A stretch of 64,000 bases of DNA from Deinococcus actinosclerus (lineage in GTDB: Bacteria > Deinococcota > Deinococci > Deinococcales > Deinococcaceae). How positions within the stretch are numbered: position 1 is the stretch's first letter; each line of letters starts with the position of its first letter. The position numbers and the translations under genes were made by a program. Below, one piece after another: positions 46,501-55,871 of this stretch. The stretch spans positions 336,001 to 400,000 of the forward strand of contig NZ_CP013910.1 in assembly GCF_001507665.1 (NCBI RefSeq), read 5' to 3'. The notes below the pieces were generated by a model. That model was not told the origin of the DNA. It was given only the letters and a program-made list of their open reading frames with translations, and searched no databases.

Positions 46501-48278
46501 TCGTGGCCCTGGTGCCCGAAGACCGCGTGCAGGAGAGCCTGACGCCCGAACGCACCCGCCTGCTGCGCCTGAGCCGCAGCAACGTCGCCGAAGGCAGCGA
46601 AACCCTGCTCGTGCAGACCCTGGAACGCGACACCGGCAAGCTGCTGTCGCAGGTCACACTGGCGCGCAACGTCGATTACGTCCTGGACACCCGCACCGGC
46701 ATCATCACCCTGACCCGCGCCCTGGACGACACCGACATCGCCGGCAACGACGTGCGCGTGCAGGCCACCTACCGCCTGAACAATGCCCTGGCCCAGCGGC
46801 AGCTCGCCTACGGCGCCCAGATCAAGTACCAGGCCGGACAGGCCACCGTCGGCGCCGCCGCCATCAGTCTGGACGGCACCGTCACCGCCGGCGCCCGCGC
46901 CACCTACGACAACGGCACCACCCGCGCGGACGGGCTGCTCGCCTACGCCGGCGGCATCCAGGCCAGCGCCGACTTCAGCACCAAGGTGGGCCGCAGCGCC
47001 GTCCAGGCGCGGCTGCGCTACCAGGACGGCCAGTACCACGGTCTGGCCCCCATCACCCCGGGGCTCAGCGCCAGTGCCAGCGTCACCACCCAGCACACCA
47101 CCCAGCTCAGCAGCAGCGTCCAGACCGAATACCACAACACCCTGGACACCGCCACCCAACCGGCTCAGGGCGGCAGCGTCACGGCCCGCGCCGACTACCG
47201 CGTCGCGCCCTTCAGCGTCGGCGCCGGGATCAAGTACGCCTACGGCGACCAGTACGGCCTCGGCGCCGTGCTCAGCGCCGGGTACCACAAAGCGCCCCTC
47301 GATGTGGACGTCACCCACACCCAGCCCCTCGCCGGCACGGCCGGTGGGAACCTCGACCCTGTCACCACCGTCACCACCCGCTACGCCCTCAGCGAGAGCG
47401 TCGCCCTGAGCCTCACCGACGAGATCAACTGGAAGACCGGCCAGCGCGCCGCCCTCACGCTCGACAGCCGCCTGGGCAACGTCAACTACCAGGTCGCCTA
47501 CGACCTCCCCACCGCGGGCGGCCAGGGCAACCGCGCCCGCTTCGGCGTGACCACCACCCTCCCCCTGAACGACCGGCTCGGCCTGGGCCTGCGCGGCAGC
47601 GCCAGCTACGACCTGAAGACCCGCGCCGCCGAACTCGGCGCCGGCGCCGACCTGAACTACAGGACCGACACCGTCAGCGCTACTGCCGGCACCGACCTCA
47701 CCTACGGTCGCCAGGGTTTCGGAGTCGTCCTGCGCGCCGGGATCAGCGGCAGCCTCAGCGACCACCTGACCCTCACCGCCGACGGCCTCGCCGAATTCGG
47801 CGCCGGCAAGAACGGCCAGCGCGCCGCCCTCGGCTTCGCGTACCGCAACCGCACCTTCAACGCCCTGGGCAGCGCCCGCTACGTGCGCGGCACCCTCGCT
47901 GGCAACCAACCCGAACTCAGCAGCAACCTGGCCGCCGAGTACCGCCAGCCCACCTGGGCCATGCGCGCGGGCCTGGACACCCGCACCCTGCTGAACGACA
48001 CCGGCAGCTTCACCGCCCAGCTGGGCCTGGGCGGCACCTACTACGTCACCGACCGCGTCGGCATCGGCGCCTGGGGCCGCGCCCTCACCCAGCCCGGCAG
48101 CGGCACCACCCAGTACGGGTACGGCCTCGAAGCGTCCTACCGCGCCCTGCCCGGCACCTGGATCACCGCCGGGTACAACCCCCAGGGCTTCACCGGCCTG
48201 GGCACCACCTACACCAGACAGGGCGCCTACCTCAGGCTCGACCTCACCCTCGACGAAACCCTCGGCCAGACCAGATAA
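43536..48278 (+). CDS. Giant envelope protein with DUF11 domain and C-terminal beta-barrel
   Basis: A 1580-residue protein. The GTG at 43536 is preceded by GGAGG (43523-43527); the signal peptide ends around ASA near residue 24. The N-terminal half consists of beta-sandwich domains, including a DUF11-like unit ([32 protein letters not shown]) and an invasin/Ig-like unit ([31 protein letters not shown]). From about residue 1085 onward alternating strands rich in Ala, Gly, Thr, Tyr and short Asp/Asn turns suggest an outer-membrane barrel ([39 protein letters not shown]; final [11 protein letters not shown]). Deinococci have an outer membrane, so this may anchor or export the DUF11 partners (inference). 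The last residue is Arg, not Phe. A terminator follows. Confidence 0.8.
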   Translation: MQPDFKRIATTLTALLAVSVSASAQDISTSLPLTSVGDRLMWTVGDQDLTLEVPLDGQVRLELYSPRLDQGDYRADTYYGDEQYDANRSQVTTTFTVLREDGRPLLERNFTPGQHTWETLLDQALPAGRYRIRAATSGNGKNTFAVRLAGVSAQISAQQLSVNVHSREWVPAVNVTSDGQPHTLRMYDGDGPQELEARLRDAEGNLTPLPVSADLTYTDLNLPGRAGNYTVELRQPASARQFSNTVGFSLIRAGSPAPITVARVDQTGTLGVTAELLLPTGAQPTSAQVTIGGAPVTVNGQLERRVAPGTYPVTAAPVAGAQVSVDRAAVTVPRNGRADTRVQIRPDVQFDLLTDKPELCLGDTVTLRARATTAYAGDLPLILSLDAPGLSDKLERTGTLRAGTPGDLSLTATPTRPGPLTVTARLAPWGLERQVQLNVLPDSTALQVERDAPANVTVGDEITLGLTLRNTGDQPVTYRVRDTLPAGLEALDSSEFTGTLAPGETRTLTHRARVTASGALDLTAQVGTDRCAATQTASAQVQASAPIPDPTPAPQATRRSVVTLPFDAPTQATELVIAHAPPSGAGYVPGSARLNGQALPDPQRGPSGTLYWTVTGTPSGTLTYDLTHGGPLGELPAPALLARFKGERSEVLQGAVNEADLNAARPLGSAENAATENAGAIKYPLAGTLIRIRDRISVTVEVPQDAAPTLTVNGQPVSDERIGETTTDPVSGMRRLTYVGVPLQPGTNTLQLGRDTVTVQLVGATTRTEITPVSLTADGATPIRLKIRTLDASGNPTGQASVTLTSSLEPREPDANPSEAGYQVRLQDGQGELILQPQSAPTTLTLRVQQGQSVLTRTFDILPDSSRVGVGVISATLGLDGNLNLGDDLTWQARASYEGPLAGGKLYVAADKDGLPTEQDTLKRFAAFGDASIQSTPLQGIDPVAARYDHPSFRAEYRRSSLPIDVLPVGEQLTALTVTSKSNPQVSGFVALVPEDRVQESLTPERTRLLRLSRSNVAEGSETLLVQTLERDTGKLLSQVTLARNVDYVLDTRTGIITLTRALDDTDIAGNDVRVQATYRLNNALAQRQLAYGAQIKYQAGQATVGAAAISLDGTVTAGARATYDNGTTRADGLLAYAGGIQASADFSTKVGRSAVQARLRYQDGQYHGLAPITPGLSASASVTTQHTTQLSSSVQTEYHNTLDTATQPAQGGSVTARADYRVAPFSVGAGIKYAYGDQYGLGAVLSAGYHKAPLDVDVTHTQPLAGTAGGNLDPVTTVTTRYALSESVALSLTDEINWKTGQRAALTLDSRLGNVNYQVAYDLPTAGGQGNRARFGVTTTLPLNDRLGLGLRGSASYDLKTRAAELGAGADLNYRTDTVSATAGTDLTYGRQGFGVVLRAGISGSLSDHLTLTADGLAEFGAGKNGQRAALGFAYRNRTFNALGSARYVRGTLAGNQPELSSNLAAEYRQPTWAMRAGLDTRTLLNDTGSFTAQLGLGGTYYVTDRVGIGAWGRALTQPGSGTTQYGYGLEASYRALPGTWITAGYNPQGFTGLGTTYTRQGAYLRLDLTLDETLGQTR

Positions 48279-48291
48279 CGCCTTCCAGCAA

Positions 48292-48324
48292 AGCGGCGGG
48301 CGACCACTGTGGCCGCTCGCCGCT
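48292..48324 (+). terminator. Terminator of the envelope operon
   Basis: 11-base arms with one mismatch (48292-48302 and 48314-48324), 13 bases after the stop. Confidence 0.6.
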
Positions 48325-48427
48325 CCATCTACACCTCACAGGCCGCACCTGTAAGGGTCATGCCAGACCTGACACGGCACGATGATCCCGTCCCCTTCCC
48401 CCCGACTACTCGACAGCGAGGTTTTAC

Positions 48428-49609
48428 ATGATTTCACCACCCAGACGTGATTATCTGAAGATTCTATTCGTCCTTGTTCTGAACTTGTTTTCTCTGGCAG
48501 GGGCGTACCAGATCACAGGTAACTTTTCAGGGCCCTCAGGAGTCAACACGTCCAACACTGTCGGGCCAGTTAGCGCTACTTATCCATCCAATCTCACCGT
48601 AAGTGGTTTAACATCGGACATTAATACGGTGCTTTTCGTTGGTACACCAACTGCCATTAACAATGCTAGGCTTAACACTATTGGCGCTCCCTCTTCAAGC
48701 TTTTATCAGCCCAACAACTTAGATGTTGCCAACCTACCGGCTTTTTATTTCCGTGTTACTGGGGCTGGGTGTTTAGTTGGATCGGGAACGGGAAATACGT
48801 GCAGTCAAGGTAATTTGACGATCAATTTCAATAGAGTTGTAACTAATCCAGTTCTTCATATCTCGGGTATCGGCGGATCTTCTAGTGGAACTAATGCTGA
48901 TGGCACCACATATGATAACCGATCGCAGGTAATTTTTAATCTTGCTACTGCTGGAGCCAGCTTCACTTCTATTGGAGCCCCTAATAATTTAAGCGTCACC
49001 TCAAATAGGTTAACCGCTGGCTCTACTGATACGGCTACTAGCTGTGTCGCATTAACCAATAACAGAGGCTCAACTGCGGGATGCGGTAGTATAAGGATCA
49101 ACGGTTCGTTCAGCACATTGACATTCAATGTGCAAATCAACCAGCGGCGTATTTTCGGGACGGATGCCAACTTAGCTGATGACACCAACATTCCTGATGG
49201 AGTGACCTTTGCGTTCTCAGTGGACGAGGACTTTGGGGACGCGCCCGCCAGTTACGATGCCACGGCAGCCGCCAGTCACGTCGTCGGTGACCTGAAACTG
49301 GGCAGCACCATCGATGCGGACAACACGGGCACCCTGAACGGCGGCACTGCTGTCACGCCCAGCCCCAACGCGGTGGCGGCGGGGGCGGACAACACCGGCA
49401 CGAACGGGGACGGTGCCGACGAGGACGCCATCACCAGCTTCCCGGCGCTGTCCACTGCCAATACCAGCTACAGCCTGACGGTGCCCATCAGCGGCGCCAG
49501 TCAGGCCGGTCAGGTGTGCGGCTGGATCGACTTCGACCGGGGGGGACCTTCGGGAACGTGGCTACCGAGCGTGCCTGCGCTGCGTTCGCGGCGGGGGCGA
49601 GCAGCGTGA
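48428..49609 (+). CDS. Giant DUF11/GEVED surface protein, 5' part before the frameshift
   Basis: 393 codons that open a larger gene. The signal peptide is YLKILFVLVLNLFSLAGA. The next ~240 residues are a Ser, Thr and Asn-rich beta domain (IQ... style GNLTINFNRVVTNPVLHISGIGG; TLTFNVQINQRRIFG) coded by unusually AT-rich DNA. A GEVED-type domain begins with EDFGDAPASYDATAAASH and runs to VCGWIDFDRG, where the frame is lost; the last ~15 residues are out of frame. The rest of the GEVED domain continues in the +1-shifted frame below. One extra G in the run at 49539-49545 would restore a single 1617-residue protein. A weak GCGAGG site precedes the ATG. Confidence 0.8.
   Translation: MISPPRRDYLKILFVLVLNLFSLAGAYQITGNFSGPSGVNTSNTVGPVSATYPSNLTVSGLTSDINTVLFVGTPTAINNARLNTIGAPSSSFYQPNNLDVANLPAFYFRVTGAGCLVGSGTGNTCSQGNLTINFNRVVTNPVLHISGIGGSSSGTNADGTTYDNRSQVIFNLATAGASFTSIGAPNNLSVTSNRLTAGSTDTATSCVALTNNRGSTAGCGSIRINGSFSTLTFNVQINQRRIFGTDANLADDTNIPDGVTFAFSVDEDFGDAPASYDATAAASHVVGDLKLGSTIDADNTGTLNGGTAVTPSPNAVAAGADNTGTNGDGADEDAITSFPALSTANTSYSLTVPISGASQAGQVCGWIDFDRGGPSGTWLPSVPALRSRRGRAA
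48430..49205 (+). other. Low-GC segment inside the surface protein gene
   Basis: Two sample 60-base lines counted by hand (48601-48660 and 48901-48960) have 40% and 45% G+C, against about 70% in neighbouring genes. The change to normal composition comes within a few codons of 49210, at the start of the GEVED domain. Codon use also shifts (many A/T third positions). Confidence 0.85.
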
Positions 49610-52600
49610 CGTTGACCTGGTCGGGCCTGAGCGGGCTGACGGCCGGCCAGAATTACGTGCGGCTGAGGGCGAGCTACGACACGGCAGGCGTCCAGAATCC
49701 CACCGGTCGACTGGACAGCGGTGAAGTGGAGGACTACCGCCTCAACATCACCCTGCCCGCCGATCTGTCAATCACCAAGACAGACGGCGTGACGACCGTG
49801 GCTGTCAGCGGCGCCACGACCTATACGGTTCGCGTCACGAACAACGGTCCCGGCAGTGTGACCGGCGCGGTGCTGAACGACCCGGCTGCGAGCGGGCTCA
49901 GCAAGGGCGCGGTCAGCTGCTCCAGTGCGGCCGGCAATACCTGCGTGACCGCGCCCACCGCCACGCAACTCGAAAGCGCGGGCGGAGTGACGCTCCCCAC
50001 GTTGGCCAGTGGCGCCTTCTATGAGATCGTCGTGCCGGCCGCAGTCACCGCCACCAGTGGCACCGTCGTGAACACGGCAACGGTCACGCCTCCCAGCAGC
50101 ACCGTCGATCCGTCTTCAGGCAACAACTCGGCAACCGATTCAGACACCGTTGCGGTCATCGCCGATCTTGCTGTCAGCAAGACCGCGCCGACTTCGGTGG
50201 CGCAGGGCGGCACCCTGACGTATACCGTGCGGGTCTGGAACAACGGCCCCAGTCCCGTGACGGGCGCCACGATCACGGACGCCGTGCCCAGCAACCTGAC
50301 CGGCGTGACCTGGACCTGCGCCGCGACGGGCAGCGCCAGCTGCGGCGCGCCCAGTGGCACGGGGAGTACCATCAGCCTGAGCGCCAACCTGTCGGCTGAT
50401 ACGGGCAGCGCGGCGACGGCGGATACCAATTACGTCACCCTGCTGATCTCCGGTACGGCGACCGACGCCGGGACTATCACCAACACGGCCAGCGTCGCTG
50501 CTCCAGCCGGCGCCACCGACGGAACGGCCTCGAACAACAGTTCGGCCGCCAGCACCTTCATTGTGCCGCAGGTGACCTGCTCGGCGCTGTACGGCACGGT
50601 GGGTGGGGACTTCAACACCGCCAACAACGGAACCGAGATCCGCGCGATCAGCGATACCACCAACGTTCAGGGCGCGCTGATTGCCTCCATTCCGGCCACC
50701 AGTACGGGCCAGGCCGGCTATACCGCCACGCTGGCCATGACGCCGGATCGCTCGAAGTTCTTCGTCATTCGCGATGTGGACACCCGCCTGTTGATCTTCG
50801 ATGTGGCCACCGGCATCTGGACGGAAGGACCGCAGCTGCCCAGCACCCTTTCCCGCTACGTCCGCATGGCGATCACGTCCAATAGCGTCGGGTACGTCAT
50901 GGACAGCGATGGGAAGTTCTATTCCTTCACCACGACCAGCCCGTACAGCGTGAGCGCGGCCCAGACCCTCACCAAGTTGCCTGCCAGCGCACCGGCGCTG
51001 GGCGGCAGCGGCGACTTCTTCGCAGACAACCGCGGTAACCTCTTCCTGCTGAGCAGCACCGGTACGGACGGCTTCCTGGAATTCTGGGAAGTGGAGCCGA
51101 GCACCCTCAATCTCGTGTTCCTGGGCCGCATCAGTGACCCCGACATCATCGGTGCGTACGGCGGGTTCGCCGCCACGGTCAACGGCCTGTTCGGACGTGG
51201 CAGCAACGGCCGCATGATCAGCGTGGATCTGCGGGCCTTCTCGGCGGCCCAGATCGGCAACGTCACGGTGGGAAGCACCGACCTGACCAGCTGCACCTTC
51301 CCCAGCCTGACCCGCGCCGTCAACGCCACCAAGACAGCTGTCCGGGTGGGTGGCGGCACCACCGTCTCGCAGGGCGACACCCTGGAGTACACCATCACGG
51401 TCCGCAACACGGGCAGCGTGGTGGCCGGCAATACGCAGTTCCAGGACCTGATCCCGGCGGGCACGACCTACGTGGCGGGCACCACGACCCTGAACGGGGC
51501 GGCCGTGACGGACGCCACGGGCAGCGTGATGCCGTACACGCAGGCCGGCCAGCTGATCAACAGCCCAGGGCAGCCCGCGGGGACGCTGCTGGTCGATCAG
51601 ACGCCCAGCGACGCCACGGACCGTGAAGCGGTCATCCGTTTCCGCGTGACCGTGAACGCCAACCCGCCGGCCCAGGTGAGCAACCAGGGAACGGTGTTCT
51701 ACCGTGACAACGCCAGCGTCGTGACAGTGCCCACGGACGATCCGCAGACCGCGCCGGTCAACGACGCGACCGTCACCACGGTCACCCGACTGGCGGATCT
51801 GGCGATCGACAAGAGCGGGCCAGCCGCTGTGGGCAGTGGCGGGAGCGTCAGCTACACGGTCCGCGTGTGGAACAACGGCCCCAACGTCGTCTCGGGCGCG
51901 ACCGTGACGGACACGCTGCCCGCCGGGTTCACGGTTGTCACGGTGACCTGCGCCGCGACAGGAACCGCCACCTGCGGCGGCACGACCACTGCCGGAGGTA
52001 CCGTCACCCTGACCACCGGCACGCTGGCACTGGACAGCAACACGGCGAACGCCATCCCGGACGGCAACTTCCTGACCTACACCATCACCGGGACCGCGCC
52101 CACGAGCGGCCAGCTGAGCAACAGTGCCAGCGTCAGTGTGCCTGCCGGCGCACTGGAGACCACGGCCGTCAACAACACCAGTGGAACGGTCGTGACCCGT
52201 ATCGTCGACGCGGTCACCGACCCGGCGGTCACACTGACCTTCGGGGCCGGGGGTACCGTGAGCGTGCTGGGCAACGACACGGTGGGCAGCGTGGTCGCCA
52301 CCAACACGACCGCAGTGGTCACCGTGCAGTCCGCCGGGGGCATCACCGGCCTCAGCGTGAACGGCAGTGGTCAGCTGGTGGTGCCGGCGGGCACGCCCAG
52401 CGGCACCTACACCGTGACGTACCAGTTGTGCGACGCGACCGTGACGACCGCGTGTGATACGGCGACGGTGGCGATCACTGTGGGGCCTGCCTCGACGGAC
52501 GTGTCGGTGACGAAATCGGGCCCGGCCTTCGCCAAACCCGATCAGCAGATCACGTACACCCTGCTCGTGAAGAATGAGAGCGCCAATCCGGCGGCCGCCG

Positions 52601-53280
52601 TGACGGCGACGGACGATCTGCCCACCTCTGTCACGTATGTCAGCAGCACCCCGGCCGCCACGGTGAGCGGGCAGACCCTGACCTGGGCACTGGGCACCCT
52701 GGCCGGTGGGGCGTCACAGACACTCACGGTCGTCGTGAAGGTCCCGAGCGAGGCGACGCTGAGCAGCACGGTTGCGGCCCGTACCCTGACCAACACCGCC
52801 TCGGTGAGCACCACCACGTCCGACACCGTTCCCGGGAACAACACGTCCAGCGCGGTCACGCAGATGATCGGGGCGAAACTCGTCAAGTCGGTCAGGAACG
52901 TCACGGCGGGCACCGTGGCCGGAACGTCCGGTGGGGGGCGGCCCGCCGAGGTGCTGGAGTACTGCATCGCCTTCGAGAACATCGGCGGGGCCGTACTGCC
53001 GAACTTCGTGGTGACCGATCAGGTGCCGGGCAACACGACGGCGCAGCTGACGGGCTTCGATGCGGAAGAGCCGAGCGCGGCGACGGGCTTCGGGGTCAAG
53101 CTGACGCGGGGCGTCGCCACGCCCACCACCTCGTACCTGACGAGCGCGGCGGACACGACCGACGCCGGCAGCCTGAGCGACACCGCCGGCACGTATGGCC
53201 GCGGCACCCTGAGCGTGAACCTCGGATCGCTGGGGGTGGGCGAGAAGGGCAGCGTGTGCTTCCGCGCGGCCATACGCTGA
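49516..53280 (+). CDS. Giant DUF11/GEVED surface protein, 3' part after the frameshift
   Basis: The continuation (1254 codons) of the gene at 48428. It begins in the middle of the GEVED domain (TFGNVATERACAAF ... GRLDSGEVEDYRLNI gives the family its name). Then follow DUF11 units starting ADLSITKTD, ADLAVSKTAP, VNATKTAVRV, ADLAIDKSGP and TDVSVTKSGP. Between the second and third lies a ~240-residue propeller-like domain (CSALYGTVGGDFNTANNG ... MISVDLRAF) and later an Ig-like cadherin-type unit (GTVSVLGNDTVG). The end GTLSVNLGSLGVGEKGSVCFRAAIR has no anchor motif. No ribosome binding site precedes 49516, so it is unlikely to be translated by itself. Confidence 0.8.
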   Translation: MRLDRLRPGGTFGNVATERACAAFAAGASSVTLTWSGLSGLTAGQNYVRLRASYDTAGVQNPTGRLDSGEVEDYRLNITLPADLSITKTDGVTTVAVSGATTYTVRVTNNGPGSVTGAVLNDPAASGLSKGAVSCSSAAGNTCVTAPTATQLESAGGVTLPTLASGAFYEIVVPAAVTATSGTVVNTATVTPPSSTVDPSSGNNSATDSDTVAVIADLAVSKTAPTSVAQGGTLTYTVRVWNNGPSPVTGATITDAVPSNLTGVTWTCAATGSASCGAPSGTGSTISLSANLSADTGSAATADTNYVTLLISGTATDAGTITNTASVAAPAGATDGTASNNSSAASTFIVPQVTCSALYGTVGGDFNTANNGTEIRAISDTTNVQGALIASIPATSTGQAGYTATLAMTPDRSKFFVIRDVDTRLLIFDVATGIWTEGPQLPSTLSRYVRMAITSNSVGYVMDSDGKFYSFTTTSPYSVSAAQTLTKLPASAPALGGSGDFFADNRGNLFLLSSTGTDGFLEFWEVEPSTLNLVFLGRISDPDIIGAYGGFAATVNGLFGRGSNGRMISVDLRAFSAAQIGNVTVGSTDLTSCTFPSLTRAVNATKTAVRVGGGTTVSQGDTLEYTITVRNTGSVVAGNTQFQDLIPAGTTYVAGTTTLNGAAVTDATGSVMPYTQAGQLINSPGQPAGTLLVDQTPSDATDREAVIRFRVTVNANPPAQVSNQGTVFYRDNASVVTVPTDDPQTAPVNDATVTTVTRLADLAIDKSGPAAVGSGGSVSYTVRVWNNGPNVVSGATVTDTLPAGFTVVTVTCAATGTATCGGTTTAGGTVTLTTGTLALDSNTANAIPDGNFLTYTITGTAPTSGQLSNSASVSVPAGALETTAVNNTSGTVVTRIVDAVTDPAVTLTFGAGGTVSVLGNDTVGSVVATNTTAVVTVQSAGGITGLSVNGSGQLVVPAGTPSGTYTVTYQLCDATVTTACDTATVAITVGPASTDVSVTKSGPAFAKPDQQITYTLLVKNESANPAAAVTATDDLPTSVTYVSSTPAATVSGQTLTWALGTLAGGASQTLTVVVKVPSEATLSSTVAARTLTNTASVSTTTSDTVPGNNTSSAVTQMIGAKLVKSVRNVTAGTVAGTSGGGRPAEVLEYCIAFENIGGAVLPNFVVTDQVPGNTTAQLTGFDAEEPSAATGFGVKLTRGVATPTTSYLTSAADTTDAGSLSDTAGTYGRGTLSVNLGSLGVGEKGSVCFRAAIR
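49539..49545 (+). other. G7 homopolymer at the frameshift
   Basis: Seven consecutive Gs at the exact point where the GEVED domain changes frame. Eight Gs would read Asp-Phe-Asp-Arg-Gly-Gly-Thr-Phe-Gly, which fits the family (DFxRxGTF); five would also restore frame but remove one residue. It may be a true mutation, a phase-variable tract or a base-calling error. Confidence 0.8.
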
Positions 53281-53299
53281 TCGTCACGTCCTCCTGAAC

Positions 53300-53332
53300 A
53301 CGCGGCCCACCCGGCACCGGGGCGGGCCGCGT
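53300..53332 (+). terminator. Terminator after the giant surface protein gene
   Basis: 13-base arms with one mismatch (53300-53312 and 53320-53332) and a 7-base loop, 20 bases after the stop. Confidence 0.6.
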
Positions 53333-53384
53333 CTGCTGGACAGTCCGGGCCGGGCAGCGGGAGGCGCCGCATAGAATCGCTCCC

Positions 53385-54296
53385 ATGTCGGCCCGTGCGC
53401 GCGGCGCGCTTCTGTTGATCGTGGTGACCTGCCTGTGGGGCAGTACCTTCGCGGTGGTCAAGACGCTGGGGCAACTGCTCCCGGCGGCGGACCTGATCTT
53501 CTGGCGGTTCCTGATCGCGTCGGTGGCGCTGCTGCCCCTGGTCGCCTGGACGCGACGGCACGCGGGCCGCGCCCCTCGCACCCCGGACGGCTGGCGTAGC
53601 CGCAGCCTGTGGCGTGACGGGTTTCTCCTGGGCGCGTGGCTGATCGCCGGGTACGGCACGCAGACCATCGCGCTGCAGACCACGAGCGCGAACCGCGCGG
53701 CATTCTTCACGGCCCTCAGCGTGGTACTGGTGCCGCTGTGGCTGGTGGTCGCGCAGCGCCGCCGGATGCCGGCGCTCCTGTGGAGCGCGTTGCCGCTGGC
53801 GGTGGCGGGTCTGGCGCTGCTGTCCTGGGAGGGCGGCGCGCTGGTGGTGGGTGACCTGTGGGCGCTGGCGTGCGCGGTGACGTACGCGGGTTTCATCGTG
53901 ACGCTCGAGCGCCTGGCCGACCGGCACAGTGCGCTGCCATTCACCGTCACGCAGGTACTGAGTGTCACGGCGCTGGCGCTGCTGTGGATGCTGCTCGGGG
54001 GCGCGCCCACGCTGCCGCCGGCGTCGGCCTGGGCACCCCTGCTGTACCTGGGTGTGGCGGCCACGGCCCTGACCACGCTGCTCCAGACCATCGGTCAGCG
54101 CAGTGTGAGTGCCGCCGAGGCCAGCCTGATCTACGCGCTGGAACCCGTCACGGCCACGGCCTTCAGTTTCCTCCTGATCGGCGAGCAGGTGGGACTGCGC
54201 GGGGCGCTCGGTGGGGCGCTGGTGGTGGTCGCCACCGTGCTCAGCCAGCGGGCCGACGCGCCGCACGCCGAGACACCGGCCGTTCAGGTCGAGTAG
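53385..54296 (+). CDS. EamA/DMT-family transporter
   Basis: A 303-residue inner-membrane protein with ten hydrophobic helices in two EamA halves (first [23 protein letters not shown], second [21 protein letters not shown]). [37 protein letters not shown] is the conserved end of the second half. The substrate (amino acid or metabolite export) is not deducible. TAGAAT (53372-53377) sits 7 bases before the ATG, so the mRNA is probably leaderless. It stands alone. Confidence 0.9.
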   Translation: MSARARGALLLIVVTCLWGSTFAVVKTLGQLLPAADLIFWRFLIASVALLPLVAWTRRHAGRAPRTPDGWRSRSLWRDGFLLGAWLIAGYGTQTIALQTTSANRAAFFTALSVVLVPLWLVVAQRRRMPALLWSALPLAVAGLALLSWEGGALVVGDLWALACAVTYAGFIVTLERLADRHSALPFTVTQVLSVTALALLWMLLGGAPTLPPASAWAPLLYLGVAATALTTLLQTIGQRSVSAAEASLIYALEPVTATAFSFLLIGEQVGLRGALGGALVVVATVLSQRADAPHAETPAVQVE

Positions 54297-54386
54297 GGCC
54301 GGCGTGGAGCGCCGCGGGCTGGGGACGCTGCCGGCAGCACGGCGCCGAGACCTGAGCCGGGTGCAGGTGCCCCGTCCGGCACCAGT

Positions 54387-54869
54387 TCAGCGGCGGGCCT
54401 GATCGGGCATCAGCAGGGTCTTGACGGCGGCGTTGCTGCCCCAGGTACCGCGCAGGCCGTTCTGGATGGCGCTGCCGCGCACGGCGGTGTACAGCGCGGG
54501 CGGCAGACTCACCGAGGGGTACACGCCCCGTGATCCCTGGGCGTCCACCCGCACGTCCAGGGGAAAGTTCAGGGCCAGGGTGGCGATCAGCACCCCGCCC
54601 AGCGCGAAGCCCCCGGCGGCGCCTGCCCCCAGGTGCCAGGGCTGGTCCAGCGGATTCTGGATGCGGCGAGTGATGGCCGTTCCCACCCCGGCGCCCAGCA
54701 GCCCGGCGATGAGCAGGCTGATCAGGGCGCTGCCGCTCAGGGCGTTCGCCAGGAAACAGGCGGCCAGTCCGGCCAGGCCCCAGGCGAGGCCGCTCAGGCC
54801 GCGCCGGGCCCCCAGGGCAGTCATGGCGGCCCAGAGGGTCACGAGCAGCGCGTCGAACCAGGTGATCAC
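54387..54869 (-). CDS. CvpA-like small membrane protein
   Basis: A 160-residue protein with three or four hydrophobic helices in the first two-thirds (FDALLVTLWAAMTALGARRGLSGLAWGLAGLAACFLA is CvpA-like, with GxRRG after helix 1), then a short soluble tail. CvpA proteins are linked to colicin V production or envelope maintenance; the match here is to the helix pattern only. The GTG at 54869 has TAGACT (minus strand, 54877-54882) 7 bases upstream, a leaderless layout. It is divergent from the NarL-type regulator gene. Confidence 0.65.
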   Translation of the reverse strand: MITWFDALLVTLWAAMTALGARRGLSGLAWGLAGLAACFLANALSGSALISLLIAGLLGAGVGTAITRRIQNPLDQPWHLGAGAAGGFALGGVLIATLALNFPLDVRVDAQGSRGVYPSVSLPPALYTAVRGSAIQNGLRGTWGSNAAVKTLLMPDQARR

Positions 54870-54985
54870 GGGCCGCAGTCTACAGGGGGGGGCCTGACAA
54901 AACTCTGCGGTCTGGCGTGCCGGGCGGCCACGCTTTGGGGGCTTTCCTCCCGGTGTGCCCGGAGCGGCTGCCCTAGACTGGGGCC

Positions 54986-55630
54986 ATGATTCGCGTCTTG
55001 CTCGTGGATGATCACGCTCTGTTCCGTCAGGGACTGCGCAGCCTGCTGGAGTCCGAGGGAATGCGCGTGATCGGTGAGGCCGCCAACGGCCGTGAGGCGA
55101 TCCGGTACGCGGCGGACACGCATCCGGACGTGATCCTGATGGACATCCAGATGCCGGATCTGGACGGCGTGAAGGCCACGCAGAGCATCCTGGAGATCGA
55201 TCCGAATGCCCGCGTGATCATGATCACCATGTACCGCCAGGACCGCTACGTGTTCGAGGCGGTCAAGGCCGGGGCGCGCGGGTACGTCCTGAAGGACGCC
55301 GACGCCGCGACGCTGCTCGACGTGATCCGCCGCGTGGCGGCCGGCGAGGCGCTGCTCGACCCCGAGATGGCGCAGAACGTCCTGGACGACTTCCGGGACA
55401 AGCGCGAGGAACTCCCCAGCGAGAAGCACGCCGATCTGAACGAACGCGAGACGATGATCCTCAAACTGCTCGCGCAGGGGTTCTCGAACCAGGACATCGC
55501 GCTGCGTCTGGACATCAGTGAGAAAACGGTGCGTAACCGCCTGTCGGAGATCTTCACGAAGCTCCAGCTGAACAACCGCACGCAGGCGGCGCTGTACGCG
55601 ATCCGCGAGGGCATCGCGAACCTTGAGTAA
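54986..55630 (+). CDS. NarL/LuxR-type response regulator
   Basis: A 214-residue regulator. The receiver has Asp8-Asp9, phospho-acceptor Asp53 ([12 protein letters not shown]), Thr at 81 (MITMY) and Lys (YVLKDAD). The LuxR helix-turn-helix is [43 protein letters not shown], near residues 147-190. No histidine kinase gene is adjacent. TAGACT (54974-54979) is 6 bases before the ATG. Its stop overlaps the start region of the small Zn-ribbon gene, so those genes may be co-expressed. Confidence 0.93.
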   Translation: MIRVLLVDDHALFRQGLRSLLESEGMRVIGEAANGREAIRYAADTHPDVILMDIQMPDLDGVKATQSILEIDPNARVIMITMYRQDRYVFEAVKAGARGYVLKDADAATLLDVIRRVAAGEALLDPEMAQNVLDDFRDKREELPSEKHADLNERETMILKLLAQGFSNQDIALRLDISEKTVRNRLSEIFTKLQLNNRTQAALYAIREGIANLE

Positions 55631-55871
55631 GAACCGCCGCGTGGGGCCGGGCGCACCGGTGAAGCCCGTGACGTTCCGCGCCGGGTGCGGCCGCGAGTGG
55701 AGCCTGCCCAGCGCCGAGGCCGATCTGGCCTACACCGAGCAGGCGTTCCCGGAGTGCCCGACCTGTGAGCACCGCGTGGAACCGGACGGCGGCCCGCCCT
55801 TCTGCACGCTGCGCCCGGTGGGCACGGCGCACCCGTTCGCGGCGCTGGCCGGCCTGGACCTGCCGGAATGA
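55623..55871 (+). CDS. Small Cys-rich (zinc-ribbon-like) protein
   Basis: An 82-residue protein not assigned to a family. Cysteines occur at 22, 45, 48 and 61; CPTCEHRVE is a knuckle-type pair. The TTG at 55623 overlaps the regulator stop; a GTG at 55641 is an alternative start. The stop overlaps the next ATG by four bases. The tight packing with a regulator and a beta-lactamase-like gene suggests one operon. Confidence 0.65.
   Translation: MSKNRRVGPGAPVKPVTFRAGCGREWSLPSAEADLAYTEQAFPECPTCEHRVEPDGGPPFCTLRPVGTAHPFAALAGLDLPE

Noticed and set aside
45489..47909. 806-codon frame on the minus strand opposite the barrel protein
   Set aside because: Antisense to a well-supported coding gene; Gly/Ala/Val-rich filler without domains.
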